Assembly (NCBI GenBank): GCA_031267335.1
Contig: JAIRZH010000075.1
Span: 1 to 6,655 of the forward strand
Direction: 5' to 3'
Origin: Oscillospiraceae bacterium
GTDB taxonomy: Bacteria > Bacillota > Clostridia > Oscillospirales > Acutalibacteraceae
Length of the DNA stretch: 6,655 nt
This document shows positions 1-5,914 of the stretch, piece after piece. The notes beneath the pieces are model-generated. The model did no database searches. It was not told the origin of the DNA and was given only the letters and a program-made list of their open reading frames with translations. A program made the position numbers and the translations under genes. Every line of letters begins with the position of its first letter. Position 1 is the stretch's first letter.

Positions 1-70
1 TTATTATATTAAAGCGACACTTGTCTGCGGCGCCTTGGCGAAATATAGCGAATCACCGTAAGCCGCTGTT
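1..70. other. GC-richer patch without a supported gene
   Basis: This stretch is visibly richer in G and C than anything else in the window (for example CGGCGCC and AGCCGCTG), which suggests a different origin from the AT-rich flanks. It contains small inverted pairs: CGCC-TT-GGCG at 31-40, and GCGGC at 27-31 facing GCCGC at 62-66. On the minus strand a frame stays open from about 146 down to a TAA at 4-6, but I found no ATG, GTG or TTG in it, so I do not call a gene. It could be the edge of a repeat, a structured RNA or the tail of a gene outside the window; the sequence does not decide. Confidence 0.4.
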
Positions 71-91
71 TCTTTGGGAGTACCCGTTTCT
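70..91 (+). repeat. Direct repeat, copy 1 of 2
   Basis: A 22-base sequence around GGAGTACCCGTTTCT occurs here and again at 174-195 with one mismatch (G76 versus A180). The copies are 104 bases apart, in direct orientation, upstream of the first gene. The right part of this copy forms the left arm of the hairpin at 80-110. The second copy lacks the matching right arm, so it looks like a truncated duplicate of the same element. Confidence 0.75.
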
Positions 92-110
92 TTTCTAAAG
101 AAATGGGTAC
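80..110 (+). repeat. Strong stem-loop, 14-bp stem
   Basis: Positions 80-93 pair with 97-110 around a three-base loop (94-96), with one G-T pair at 86/104 and otherwise perfect complementarity. The outer arms are GTACCC and GGGTAC. No T-run follows on either strand, so it is not a typical intrinsic terminator. It overlaps the repeat at 70-91 and is best read as part of a palindromic intergenic repeat element. Confidence 0.65.
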
Positions 111-173
111 AAAGAGTAAGGCTTTGAAAAGAACTTAAGCTTGCCTAAATGTGGCAAACGTAAAATTAGTTAA

Positions 174-195
174 TTCTTTAGGAGTACCCGTTTCT
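174..195 (+). repeat. Direct repeat, copy 2 of 2
   Basis: This matches 70-91 in 21 of 22 bases. The sequence then diverges (TAGAAGAAG), so the long hairpin of copy 1 cannot form here. It lies about 50 bases upstream of the promoter of the first gene. Confidence 0.75.
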
Positions 196-242
196 AGAAG
201 AAGTTATATTTTGGGTTTAATGAGAACAATTTCTGAATTAAA

Positions 243-270
243 GGTTTAATTGACAACCAAAAATTAAACC
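243..270 (+). promoter_or_regulatory. Perfect 9-bp inverted repeat over the -35 region
   Basis: GGTTTAATT (243-251) faces AATTAAACC (262-270) across ten bases. The left arm runs into the -35 hexamer and the right arm lies in the spacer of the promoter at 250-278. That placement is typical of an operator for a dimeric repressor, or it may be an AT-rich activating element. No regulator gene is visible in the window, so the role is inference. Confidence 0.45.
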
Positions 271-278
271 AGTATTAT
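250..278 (+). promoter_or_regulatory. Sigma-A-type promoter for ymfF-ymfH
   Basis: TTGACA at 250-255 and TATTAT at 273-278 are separated by 17 bases, a full -35 match and a one-mismatch -10 at ideal spacing. Transcription would start near 285, leaving a leader of about 10 bases before the GTG at 294. The short leader matters for the start-codon question of the first gene. Confidence 0.75.
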
Positions 279-293
279 TCTAAAAATTAAAAT

Positions 294-1592
294 GTGGAGG
301 TAACAGTCGTTTTAGAAAAAAATATTAACAAGTTCGAGATAGCCGATGGCGTTGATTTTATTTACATAAAATCAGATAAGTTTAAAACATTTCAAATTTA
401 TTGTTCGTTTTTTGTGCCTCTCGAAAAACATACTGTGTCTGAATATGCAATTTTGGCCGGCATTCTTGAATGTGCTTGTAAAAAATTCCCGAATTTTATT
501 GATTTTAATAAACATCTCGAAAAATTATATGGGGCAAGTATTGATGGTATTTCTTCTAAAATCGGGGATTATCAAGTAATAAGTATTTCCGCAGAAGCAC
601 TCGATGATAGATTTACTTTTGAAAAATGCAATAATATAGAACGCACAATCGATTTATTTTATGAAGTGATTTTTAAACCGTTAGCAGAGAAAAAGAAGTT
701 TGAAGAAAAATTCGTCGAACAATCAAAACGGTTTTTAATCGAGCATATCGAATCTGAAAAATTAGATAAAAAAACTTGGGCTTTGCTGCAATGTGAACGT
801 TTTATGTGTGAAAATCAAAAATCAAGTATTCCGAAGTACGGTTATATAAATGATTTAAAAAAAATATCGTCAAGTGATGCTTATTCTGCTTATGAAAACA
901 TGTTGAAAAAATCAAGAATTGAATTGTTAGTAACTGGTAATTTGCCAAACGAACAAGAGGTTTTTGAAAGTTTCAAAAAAAATATATTAAAAATCGAAAG
1001 AGAAAAATGTTTTGATTTCAAAACGAAGATAATTTCGGAAGTTTGTTCAATTAAAGAAAAGAAAGAAAAAATGGAAGTTGAGCAATGCAAATTAGTCATG
1101 GGATTTCGAACAGGAGTAGCTGGTTATAATTCGAATTTTGTTAAAATGATGGTTTTTTGCAGTTTATTAGGTGGAATACCTACTTCGAAACTTTTTTTAA
1201 ATGTAAGGGAAAAATTAAATTTATGTTATTATTGCTCTGCAAAATACGATAAATCTACTGGCAATGTATTTATAGAAAGTGGGGTTTCATTTGAAAATAT
1301 AGATAAGGCTCGTACTGAAATTTTTCACCAAATAGATTTGATGAAAAACGGAAATATAAGTGAAGAAGAAATAGATATAACGAAAAAATATTTAATTCAG
1401 AGATTGTTCAGTATTAACGATAAAATTAGCACAATGTCAGAATGGTATGCTAATCAATTTCCTTACGGGATTTTAGAATCTCCAGAAGAATTTTTAAAAA
1501 AGATTCAAAATATAAATTTAAAAGATATAATAAGTTGTGCAAAACAAATTCAACTTGATACTGTTTATGTTTTGACAGGAAAAAATGTATGA
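294..1592 (+). CDS. ymfF: YmfF-like inactive M16 (insulinase-family) subunit
   Basis: An M16B-type peptidase homologue of 432 residues, the normal length for the YmfF family (labelled YfmF in some databases). It has the two-domain layout of M16 but no HxxEH zinc motif; the equivalent stretch (about residues 52-66) is catalytically empty. The family segment LEKLYGAS is at 75-82. The C-terminal half carries LLGG (291-294) and VREKLNLCYY (304-313), matching the conserved R...Y substrate-binding element. It should therefore be the non-catalytic partner of the zinc protease encoded next, in a cytosolic heterodimer. Databases link the pair to EF-P 5-aminopentanol modification by association; nothing here proves that. 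The stop overlaps the next start (ATGA), so the genes are translationally coupled. GTG at 294 is the only standard start giving full length, but the GGAGGT lies after it. Confidence 0.93.
   Translation: MEVTVVLEKNINKFEIADGVDFIYIKSDKFKTFQIYCSFFVPLEKHTVSEYAILAGILECACKKFPNFIDFNKHLEKLYGASIDGISSKIGDYQVISISAEALDDRFTFEKCNNIERTIDLFYEVIFKPLAEKKKFEEKFVEQSKRFLIEHIESEKLDKKTWALLQCERFMCENQKSSIPKYGYINDLKKISSSDAYSAYENMLKKSRIELLVTGNLPNEQEVFESFKKNILKIEREKCFDFKTKIISEVCSIKEKKEKMEVEQCKLVMGFRTGVAGYNSNFVKMMVFCSLLGGIPTSKLFLNVREKLNLCYYCSAKYDKSTGNVFIESGVSFENIDKARTEIFHQIDLMKNGNISEEEIDITKKYLIQRLFSINDKISTMSEWYANQFPYGILESPEEFLKKIQNINLKDIISCAKQIQLDTVYVLTGKNV
296..301 (+). promoter_or_regulatory. Shine-Dalgarno GGAGGT, oddly placed
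   Basis: GGAGGT is the only strong ribosome binding site near the first gene, but it lies just downstream of the sole standard in-frame start (GTG 294). Ideal spacing would put initiation at about 306-310, where the in-frame codons are GTC (306) and GTT (309), neither a normal start. An out-of-frame ATG at 292 opens only a three-codon frame ending at TAA 301-303. Confidence 0.6.
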
Positions 1593-2881
1593 AAAAAATT
1601 ATAAGTTCAAGATTAAATGAAGAATATTTCGTTGCAGAGCATCCTTCTGGATTAAAGATTTTCTTATATCCTAAGAAAAATTATAGTAGTTCATATGCTG
1701 CTTTTAGCGTAAATTATGGTTCTATAAATAATAGGTATAAACTTGGTTCGGAAATAATCGAAATTCCCGATGGAACAGCACATTTTCTTGAACATAAATT
1801 ATTCGAAAACAAAGAAGGTGATGCTTTTAATTTTTTTTCTGAAATAGGATCTTCTGCAAATGCTGGCACTTCGTTTGATAAAACTGTTTATCTTTTTTCT
1901 TGCAGTTCTAATAACCGTGAAGATTGTATTTTAGAAAAATCTTTGGTGATATTATTAGACTTTGTGCAGAATCCATATTTTACAGAAAATGGCGTAAATA
2001 AAGAACGTGGAATAATTTCACAAGAAATAGCAATGTATCAAGATAGTCCTAGTTGGAAAGTTTTGAATAATTGTCTTCAATCACTTTATCATAATCATCC
2101 TGTAAAAATCGATATTGTCGGCAGCCAAGAAACTATAAAAAAAATTACATCAAAAGTTTTACAGGGTTGTTATGACTATTTTTATTCGCCTTCAAATATG
2201 AATTTTTGTGTTGTGGGCAACTTTGAACCTGAAAAAATTCTTGAAATTATAAATAAAAACATAAAATTTAGTACAAAAAATAATTGTCAAAATTGCCTTA
2301 AAGATATCATGTCGCCCGAACCGAAAGAAGTTGTCAAAAAAAGTGTTTACGAAAAGATGGAAATTATTAATCCGATATTTAATTTAGCTTTCAAAGAAGA
2401 AATGAATCAGAAAAATATTAATTTAAAAGAACTAATAGTTTCCGAGCTTGCATTATGCGCTTTGATGCTTAAATCCGGTAAAATGTACAATAGGCTTTTG
2501 GATTCTGAACTTATAAGTACTTCTACTTTTGATAGTGAATATTTTACTGGTCCATTTTATGCTGCATCTTTTTTTTCAGGCGAGTCACGAAATCCAGAAA
2601 AAGTTGCAGAAATCATTCGTGAAGAAGCCAGCAGAATATCTAATGAAGGCATGGATGAAGATTTGTTTGTTACTGCAAAAAAAATTTTTTGCTCTGAAAT
2701 AATTTCAATTTTTGATAATATTTCAGCAACCGCAAACGCGTTAGTTAATTTTTCTTTTGCTAATAAAGAAATTTTTAATTTCTTAGATACTTTATTCGAA
2801 ATAAATTTGCCTGAAGTTAATGAATTACTTAGAAATAAATTTAACGCTGAGCATAGCACACTATCGGTAATATCCTTATAA
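1589..2881 (+). CDS. ymfH: YmfH-like active M16 zinc protease
   Basis: A pitrilysin/insulinase-family (M16) metalloprotease of 430 residues. The inverted zinc motif is intact: H65-F-L-E-H69 within GTAHFLEHKLFE (62-73), followed exactly 76 residues later by E146 in GIISQEI (141-147), the family's third zinc ligand; E139 is a further conserved acid. NAGTSFDKTVYLFS (91-104) matches the conserved edge strand of the active-site domain. It should hydrolyse peptides in the cytosol together with the inactive subunit upstream, in the same arrangement as the mitochondrial processing peptidase alpha/beta pair. Its start overlaps the previous stop by 4 bases, and AGGA at 1577-1580 lies 8 bases before it. 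In Bacillus the pair is ymfF/ymfH; the native substrate is uncertain. No usual ymfI-type neighbour follows. Confidence 0.95.
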   Translation: MKKIISSRLNEEYFVAEHPSGLKIFLYPKKNYSSSYAAFSVNYGSINNRYKLGSEIIEIPDGTAHFLEHKLFENKEGDAFNFFSEIGSSANAGTSFDKTVYLFSCSSNNREDCILEKSLVILLDFVQNPYFTENGVNKERGIISQEIAMYQDSPSWKVLNNCLQSLYHNHPVKIDIVGSQETIKKITSKVLQGCYDYFYSPSNMNFCVVGNFEPEKILEIINKNIKFSTKNNCQNCLKDIMSPEPKEVVKKSVYEKMEIINPIFNLAFKEEMNQKNINLKELIVSELALCALMLKSGKMYNRLLDSELISTSTFDSEYFTGPFYAASFFSGESRNPEKVAEIIREEASRISNEGMDEDLFVTAKKIFCSEIISIFDNISATANALVNFSFANKEIFNFLDTLFEINLPEVNELLRNKFNAEHSTLSVISL

Positions 2882-2923
2882 AAGCCTATTTTTTTTAGAC
2901 GTTGTTTTATTTAAATCATAAGT

Positions 2924-2952
2924 TTTAAAATTTACTCTATGTTTGGTATTAT
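2924..2952 (+). promoter_or_regulatory. Possible promoter for the glycosyl hydrolase gene
   Basis: TTTAAA (2924-2929) and TATTAT (2947-2952) are 17 bases apart. The -10 is identical to that of the ymfF promoter, while the -35 matches in only four of six positions. Transcription would start about 12 bases before the ATG. No clear terminator is seen after ymfH, so read-through from the protease operon is an alternative. Confidence 0.35.
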
Positions 2953-2971
2953 TAATTTTTAGTTAAATTTG

Positions 2972-4213
2972 ATGGTATTTAGTATTAAAAATTTTATTAA
3001 AGTTGCGTTCTTGTTATTTTTAATTATATTTGATTGTTTTTCTTTTGTTTTAAATAATATATTTTATACGCCATTGGAACATTATAAAAAAAAGCTTGAT
3101 GACGAAATCAGAGCAGTTTGGATTGCGACTGTTTTGAACTTAGATTGGCCAAAAGCGACAGAATCAGAAGATCAAAAAAAAGAATTAATAGAAATTTTAG
3201 ATTTTTTAAAAGAAAAAAAAATTAATAGAGCTTATTTGCAAGTTAGATGTCGCGGAGACGCTTTATATTTGTCGGAACAATGGCCATGGTCTTGTTGGCT
3301 TACAGGCGAATTAGGAACCGACCCAGGCTATGACCCACTTTTAATGTTTAGAGATGGGTGTTTTCAACGAGGTATAACACCTGAAGCATGGATAAATCCA
3401 TTTTATATCGGCTCGAGAACAAAATTTGATATAAAAAAATATTTTGAAAAACTTCCTGAAAATAATCCTTTAAAATATCATCCAGAATGGATTATTGTAA
3501 GTTCAAATGGTTGGCATATGTTAAATCCAGGAATTCCGGAAGTCCGAAAATTAATCATACAAGAAGTAATATATATTGCTAAAAAATATCAAATAAGTAT
3601 TCATATGGATGATTATTTTTATCCATATCCAAATAAAAAAAATCAAGATATAAATTTAGATGATCAAGCAGAATATAAATTATATGGCAAACGACTTAGT
3701 TTAGAAGATTTTAGAAGAAACAATATCAATAAATTCATCGAGGCACTTTATACAGAAATAAAAAAATTAGATTCTGAACTTACATTAAGTATTAGCCCGT
3801 TTGCTATATGGAAAAATTCAGCTAAAGATGGCGGATGTGGCACACAAGGACTTGAAAGTTATCATAAAATTTTTTGTGATTCTGTTTTTTGGGTAAAAAG
3901 AAATTTTATAGACTATATTATACCTCAAATTTATTGGCATATTGGTTTCGAAATCGCCGATTATGAAGCTTTAGCTAAATGGTGGAACGATGTAGTAAAT
4001 GGAAGTAAAGTAAAACTGATAATTGGTCAAGCTGGATATCGATTAAATAAAAATTCAATTTATGAATCTTTCAGAAACAGTGGTGAAATAATTAATCAAA
4101 TTAAATTAAATCGTAAATTAAGTAATGTCTGCGGGCAATCGATATTTTCGTTATCTTGCTTACGAGAAAATTGCTTAGGAATACGTGATAAACTAGAAGA
4201 AATATATAAATAG
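2972..4213 (+). CDS. GHL10/DigH-type glycosyl hydrolase (family-10-like)
   Basis: A 413-residue protein of the GHL10 (formerly DUF187) TIM-barrel family. Conserved blocks in order: EIRAVWIATVLNLDWP (45-60), QVRCRGDALY (90-99), PWSCWLTGELG (105-115), PGYDPL (118-123), RGITPEAWINPF (133-144), HMDDYFYPYP (211-220, where D213 and D214 are likely catalytic or structural acids), ISPFAIWKN (274-282) and DYIIPQIYWHIG (314-325). The ending LGIRDKLEEIY is the usual family end, so it is not truncated. The relative E. coli DigH (YddW) cuts peptidoglycan glycan strands stripped of stem peptides, so a cell-wall role is likely. Residues about 7-30 are hydrophobic, a signal peptide or membrane anchor; there is no good lipobox at C22. 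No clear ribosome binding site precedes it. A TTG directly before the ATG (2969) is an equally possible start, adding one residue. Confidence 0.9.
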   Translation: MVFSIKNFIKVAFLLFLIIFDCFSFVLNNIFYTPLEHYKKKLDDEIRAVWIATVLNLDWPKATESEDQKKELIEILDFLKEKKINRAYLQVRCRGDALYLSEQWPWSCWLTGELGTDPGYDPLLMFRDGCFQRGITPEAWINPFYIGSRTKFDIKKYFEKLPENNPLKYHPEWIIVSSNGWHMLNPGIPEVRKLIIQEVIYIAKKYQISIHMDDYFYPYPNKKNQDINLDDQAEYKLYGKRLSLEDFRRNNINKFIEALYTEIKKLDSELTLSISPFAIWKNSAKDGGCGTQGLESYHKIFCDSVFWVKRNFIDYIIPQIYWHIGFEIADYEALAKWWNDVVNGSKVKLIIGQAGYRLNKNSIYESFRNSGEIINQIKLNRKLSNVCGQSIFSLSCLRENCLGIRDKLEEIYK

Positions 4214-4262
4214 ATTTTTCGAAAAACAAAATATTTTTAATAAAAATTCTGGTAAATAATGC

Positions 4263-4394
4263 CTAGGGCCTGCTCCTACTATCGTTTAACGACCATATTT
4301 CGGTACTTTTTGATTTGTACTACGTTAAATTTTTCTTATCCAAACCAAGAATTACTCGAAGTTTTGTTATTTTAAATAATGGGAACATCCCTAG
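4263..4394 (+). mobile_element. MITE-like element, left copy
   Basis: A short non-coding element flanked by CTAG on both sides (4263-4266 and 4391-4394). It begins GGCCTGCTCC and ends GGGAACATCC, which are imperfect terminal inverted repeats (GGcCTGcTCCtAcTAT against GGaTGtTCCcAtTAT). A second, inverted copy lies at 4995-5159. The two share a perfect block of about 54 bases (4281-4334 against 5088-5141), and most of the rest aligns. Four-base YTAR-type target sites suggest an IS5-type transposase acting in trans, but none is present here. The inner half is more diverged than in the right copy, and the palindrome of the right copy is missing. Confidence 0.75.
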
Positions 4395-4615
4395 TAATGA
4401 ATAATTGAATTTTGCAGAAAATAAAATATCACGTAAATTTACAAGTTTCTCGGAACTTGTTCTTGTTAAATTCGTAAACACAACTTTTGGTAATTTTTTA
4501 GCATATTTTTGTTTATTTTCTTCGCTTGAGTACTATCCGAATAGCGTAAAAACACCAAAAAATACTCAAAAATTACCTAAAATTTGTATTTTAATTTGAC
4601 GAGAACTAAATTTTA
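4395..4615. other. AT-rich spacer with inverted repeats, no supported gene
   Basis: This lies between the left MITE copy and the small minus-strand gene. It has a perfect hairpin ACAAGTT-TCTCGG-AACTTGT (4441-4460), and a larger inverted pair with GGTAATTTTT near 4491 facing AAAAATTACC near 4568-4577. A TTG-initiated frame at 4405-4599 has no ribosome binding site and an unremarkable product, so I do not call it. The region could serve as the 3' untranslated end of the 65-codon gene, which points into it. Confidence 0.4.
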
Positions 4616-4813
4616 TTAGTTTTCGAAAAACTTTTTAAATTTCGGATCGTTAGCTATCTTATATTGACAATCTTTAATTGAGACTTTTAACGTATGATCA
4701 TTTTTTTGGGATAAATCGCCTGTTAAATTTTCGATGTTTGCCTTAAAATCGTCTTTTTTAATACCTCCTGCTATATTGTCCAAATCATCAATTACTTTCT
4801 TCGCCATCATCAT
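4616..4813 (-). CDS. Small peptide gene with double-glycine leader-like motif
   Basis: This encodes 65 residues starting Met-Met-Met-Ala-Lys-Lys. I do not recognise the family. It is well supported as a gene: a near-perfect promoter lies upstream (4863-4891), AAGGTGG (4824-4830) sits 10 bases before the first ATG, and three ATGs stand in a row. Residues 8-17 read IDDLDNIAGG, matching the bacteriocin-type double-glycine leader pattern (L at -7, I at -4, GG at -2/-1), normally cleaved by a C39-peptidase ABC exporter. Cleavage would release a highly charged 48-residue peptide with one Cys, ending KFKKFFEN. Neither exporter nor modification enzyme is in the window. It lies between two inverted MITE copies. 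A toxin, signal peptide or plain cytosolic small protein are all possible; the function is unknown. Confidence 0.72.
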   Translation of the reverse strand: MMMAKKVIDDLDNIAGGIKKDDFKANIENLTGDLSQKNDHTLKVSIKDCQYKIANDPKFKKFFEN

Positions 4814-4862
4814 AGCAGCATCACCACCTTGAAAATTTATGGCTAATCATGATCGCAATTGA

Positions 4863-4891
4863 ATTTTATCATTTGGATTTTTAATTGTCAA
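4863..4891 (-). promoter_or_regulatory. Near-consensus promoter of the 65-codon gene
   Basis: On the minus strand, TTGACA (4891-4886) and TAAAAT (4868-4863) are separated by 17 bases. Transcription would begin near 4856, giving a leader of about 43 bases with a ribosome binding site. The -35 lies in a perfect 7-bp inverted repeat, TTTAATT at 4880-4886 and AATTAAA at 4891-4897 on the plus strand. The upstream run GTTTAATTTGACA closely matches GTTTAATTGACA of the ymfF promoter. Confidence 0.7.
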
Positions 4892-4967
4892 ATTAAACTA
4901 TAATAAAATTTTTAATTAATTTTTTTTGGATATTTATACCTAAAAATTCTGTATTTTTAAAAACCAT

Positions 4968-4987
4968 AATAGACTTTAATAGACTTT
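4968..4987. repeat. Perfect 10-bp tandem duplication
   Basis: AATAGACTTT occurs twice back to back, immediately outside the inner end of the right MITE copy. It is probably a slippage product or a leftover of a small insertion or excision event. Confidence 0.7.
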
Positions 4988-4994
4988 TTTAAAA

Positions 4995-5159
4995 CTAGGA
5001 CTTGTTCCCACTATTTGAAATGACAAAATTTCAAGTAATTTTTGGTTTGGATAAGGAAAATTTTTTTACAATACTGACGTATTGTAAAAAAATTTAACGT
5101 AGTACAAATCAAAAAGTACCGAAATATGGTCGTTAAACGATTGAGGAAGCAGGCCCTAA
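4995..5159 (-). mobile_element. MITE-like element, right copy (inverted)
   Basis: The reverse complement of this segment aligns with 4263-4394 from end to end. It is flanked by CTAG (4995-4998) and CTAA (5156-5159). The inner end GGACTTGTTCCCACTAT and the outer end, read inward as GGCCTGCTTCC, are the terminal repeats. It is better preserved than the left copy in its inner half: a perfect inverted repeat TTGAAAT (5015-5021)/ATTTCAA (5028-5034) is intact here and degraded on the left. It also carries an extra palindrome (5058-5095). It separates the 65-codon gene from the secreted-protein gene and contains no open frame of note. Confidence 0.75.
5058..5095. repeat. Long perfect palindrome inside right MITE
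   Basis: Positions 5058-5074 pair perfectly with 5079-5095 around the loop TGAC, giving a 17-bp stem with core ACAATAC/GTATTGT and flanking A/T runs. The left MITE copy lacks it: there the sequence goes straight from the T-run to CTTATCC. It could act as a weak bidirectional terminator between the two minus-strand genes, but the stem is AT-rich. Confidence 0.8.
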
Positions 5160-5206
5160 ATGGCAAAATTAAAAAAATATATTACAATTTCACTGGTTAA
5201 TTTATA

Positions 5207-5584
5207 TTATAATGAGCTAATAAGATAATTACCTAATATTGATCGTAAAAGTCGTAGCGCATTTGGAACAGAAGGATTTACTAAAAACACGGTCGAACCA
5301 GCTAATACCGAAATTAAACTGGATGCTTGTGCAACAAGCTTCACATTTTTACGAAGCTTTATTCGATTAGCCATTTTCGTTTTTTTAATTGTTTCCTGCA
5401 TTTTAATTTTCTCTTTTAATTGATTCAATATCTTATGAATATTTTCTTTATTTCGAATGTTTTTTTGATATATTGAAATTTCAATATTTTTTAAAAGTTC
5501 AGTTTGGCTTTGAGCATAAACATTTTGTGGCGTTTTGTTTATAAGAAAAACTGCTATTAATATTGTTGTTAAAAATGCTTTCAT
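5207..5584 (-). CDS. Small secreted lysine-rich protein, family unknown
   Basis: A 125-residue product with a textbook signal peptide: Lys2, a hydrophobic core AFLTTILIAVFLI (3-15), then a polar stretch ending V-Y-A with predicted cleavage after Ala24. The mature part begins with a Lys/Glu/Ile-rich segment (about 26-80) that looks helical and possibly coiled-coil. It is followed by a hydrophobic stretch LVAQASSLISVLAGSTVFLV (83-102) that could cross or insert into a membrane, and the tail RLLRSILGNYLISSL. The start at 5584 is chosen because AAGGAG (5599-5594) lies 9 bases upstream; an in-frame ATG at 5626 lacks such a site. It is codirectional with the 65-codon gene, which lies downstream beyond the MITE. 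I do not recognise a family. A small exported effector or envelope protein is plausible but unproven. Confidence 0.82.
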   Translation of the reverse strand: MKAFLTTILIAVFLINKTPQNVYAQSQTELLKNIEISIYQKNIRNKENIHKILNQLKEKIKMQETIKKTKMANRIKLRKNVKLVAQASSLISVLAGSTVFLVNPSVPNALRLLRSILGNYLISSL

Positions 5585-5638
5585 TATGGTAAACTCCTTA
5601 AAAAGATTAAAATATAAATCATGCATTACAAAAATAAT

Positions 5639-5666
5639 AATATATTTTTTTTAAATTTACAAACAA
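5639..5666 (-). promoter_or_regulatory. Possible promoter of the secreted-protein gene
   Basis: On the minus strand, TTGTTT (5666-5661) and TATATT (5644-5639) are 16 bases apart, placing transcription start near 5632 and a leader of about 48 bases. Both boxes are imperfect and the region is so AT-rich that chance matches are easy. Confidence 0.35.
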
Positions 5667-5800
5667 AATCCAGACTTATTTTTGATTTCTGAACGCTATA
5701 GCTATGATATTTAAAAAAAATCCATAGGCTATATCAATTCTTTGTAATATAAACTGTACATGATTTTATTTCAATTAATTTATAAACTTTTTTTAAACCA

Positions 5801-5820
5801 CTTTCGTCTGAAGACGAAAG
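5801..5820. repeat. Stem-loop repeat, TGAA loop
   Basis: CTTTCGTC-TGAA-GACGAAAG is an 8-bp perfect stem with a TGAA loop. The core CGTC-TGAA-GACG recurs at 5915-5930, so this is a repeat family member and not a chance palindrome. Confidence 0.75.
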
Positions 5821-5828
5821 ATTTGTTA

Positions 5829-5842
5829 CCGCCTAAAGGCGG
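5829..5842. repeat. Stem-loop repeat, TAAA loop
   Basis: CCGCC-TAAA-GGCGG is a 5-bp GC-only stem, striking in such AT-rich surroundings. It lies 8 bases after the first TGAA hairpin and shares the four-base purine-rich loop design. Confidence 0.7.
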
Positions 5843-5914
5843 CTAAAGTACGTAAGGAAATAAACAAATTTGGATAAAGTAAAAATCAAAAAGAGCGAAA
5901 ACGAGCTAAAGCTA

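Noticed and set aside
4211..4248. Possible terminator after the glycosyl hydrolase gene
   Set aside because: TTTTTCGAAAAA has no loop and the following ATTTTT-AAT-AAAAAT stem contains no G or C, so neither is a credible intrinsic terminator.
4405..4599. Plus-strand open frame of 64 codons starting TTG
   Set aside because: No ribosome binding site or promoter, biased composition, and it lies in an AT-rich spacer with inverted repeats.
5585..5626. Upstream ATG extending the secreted protein by 14 residues
   Set aside because: The strong AAGGAG lies inside that extension and is correctly spaced for the ATG at 5584. The extension would also bury the signal peptide start.
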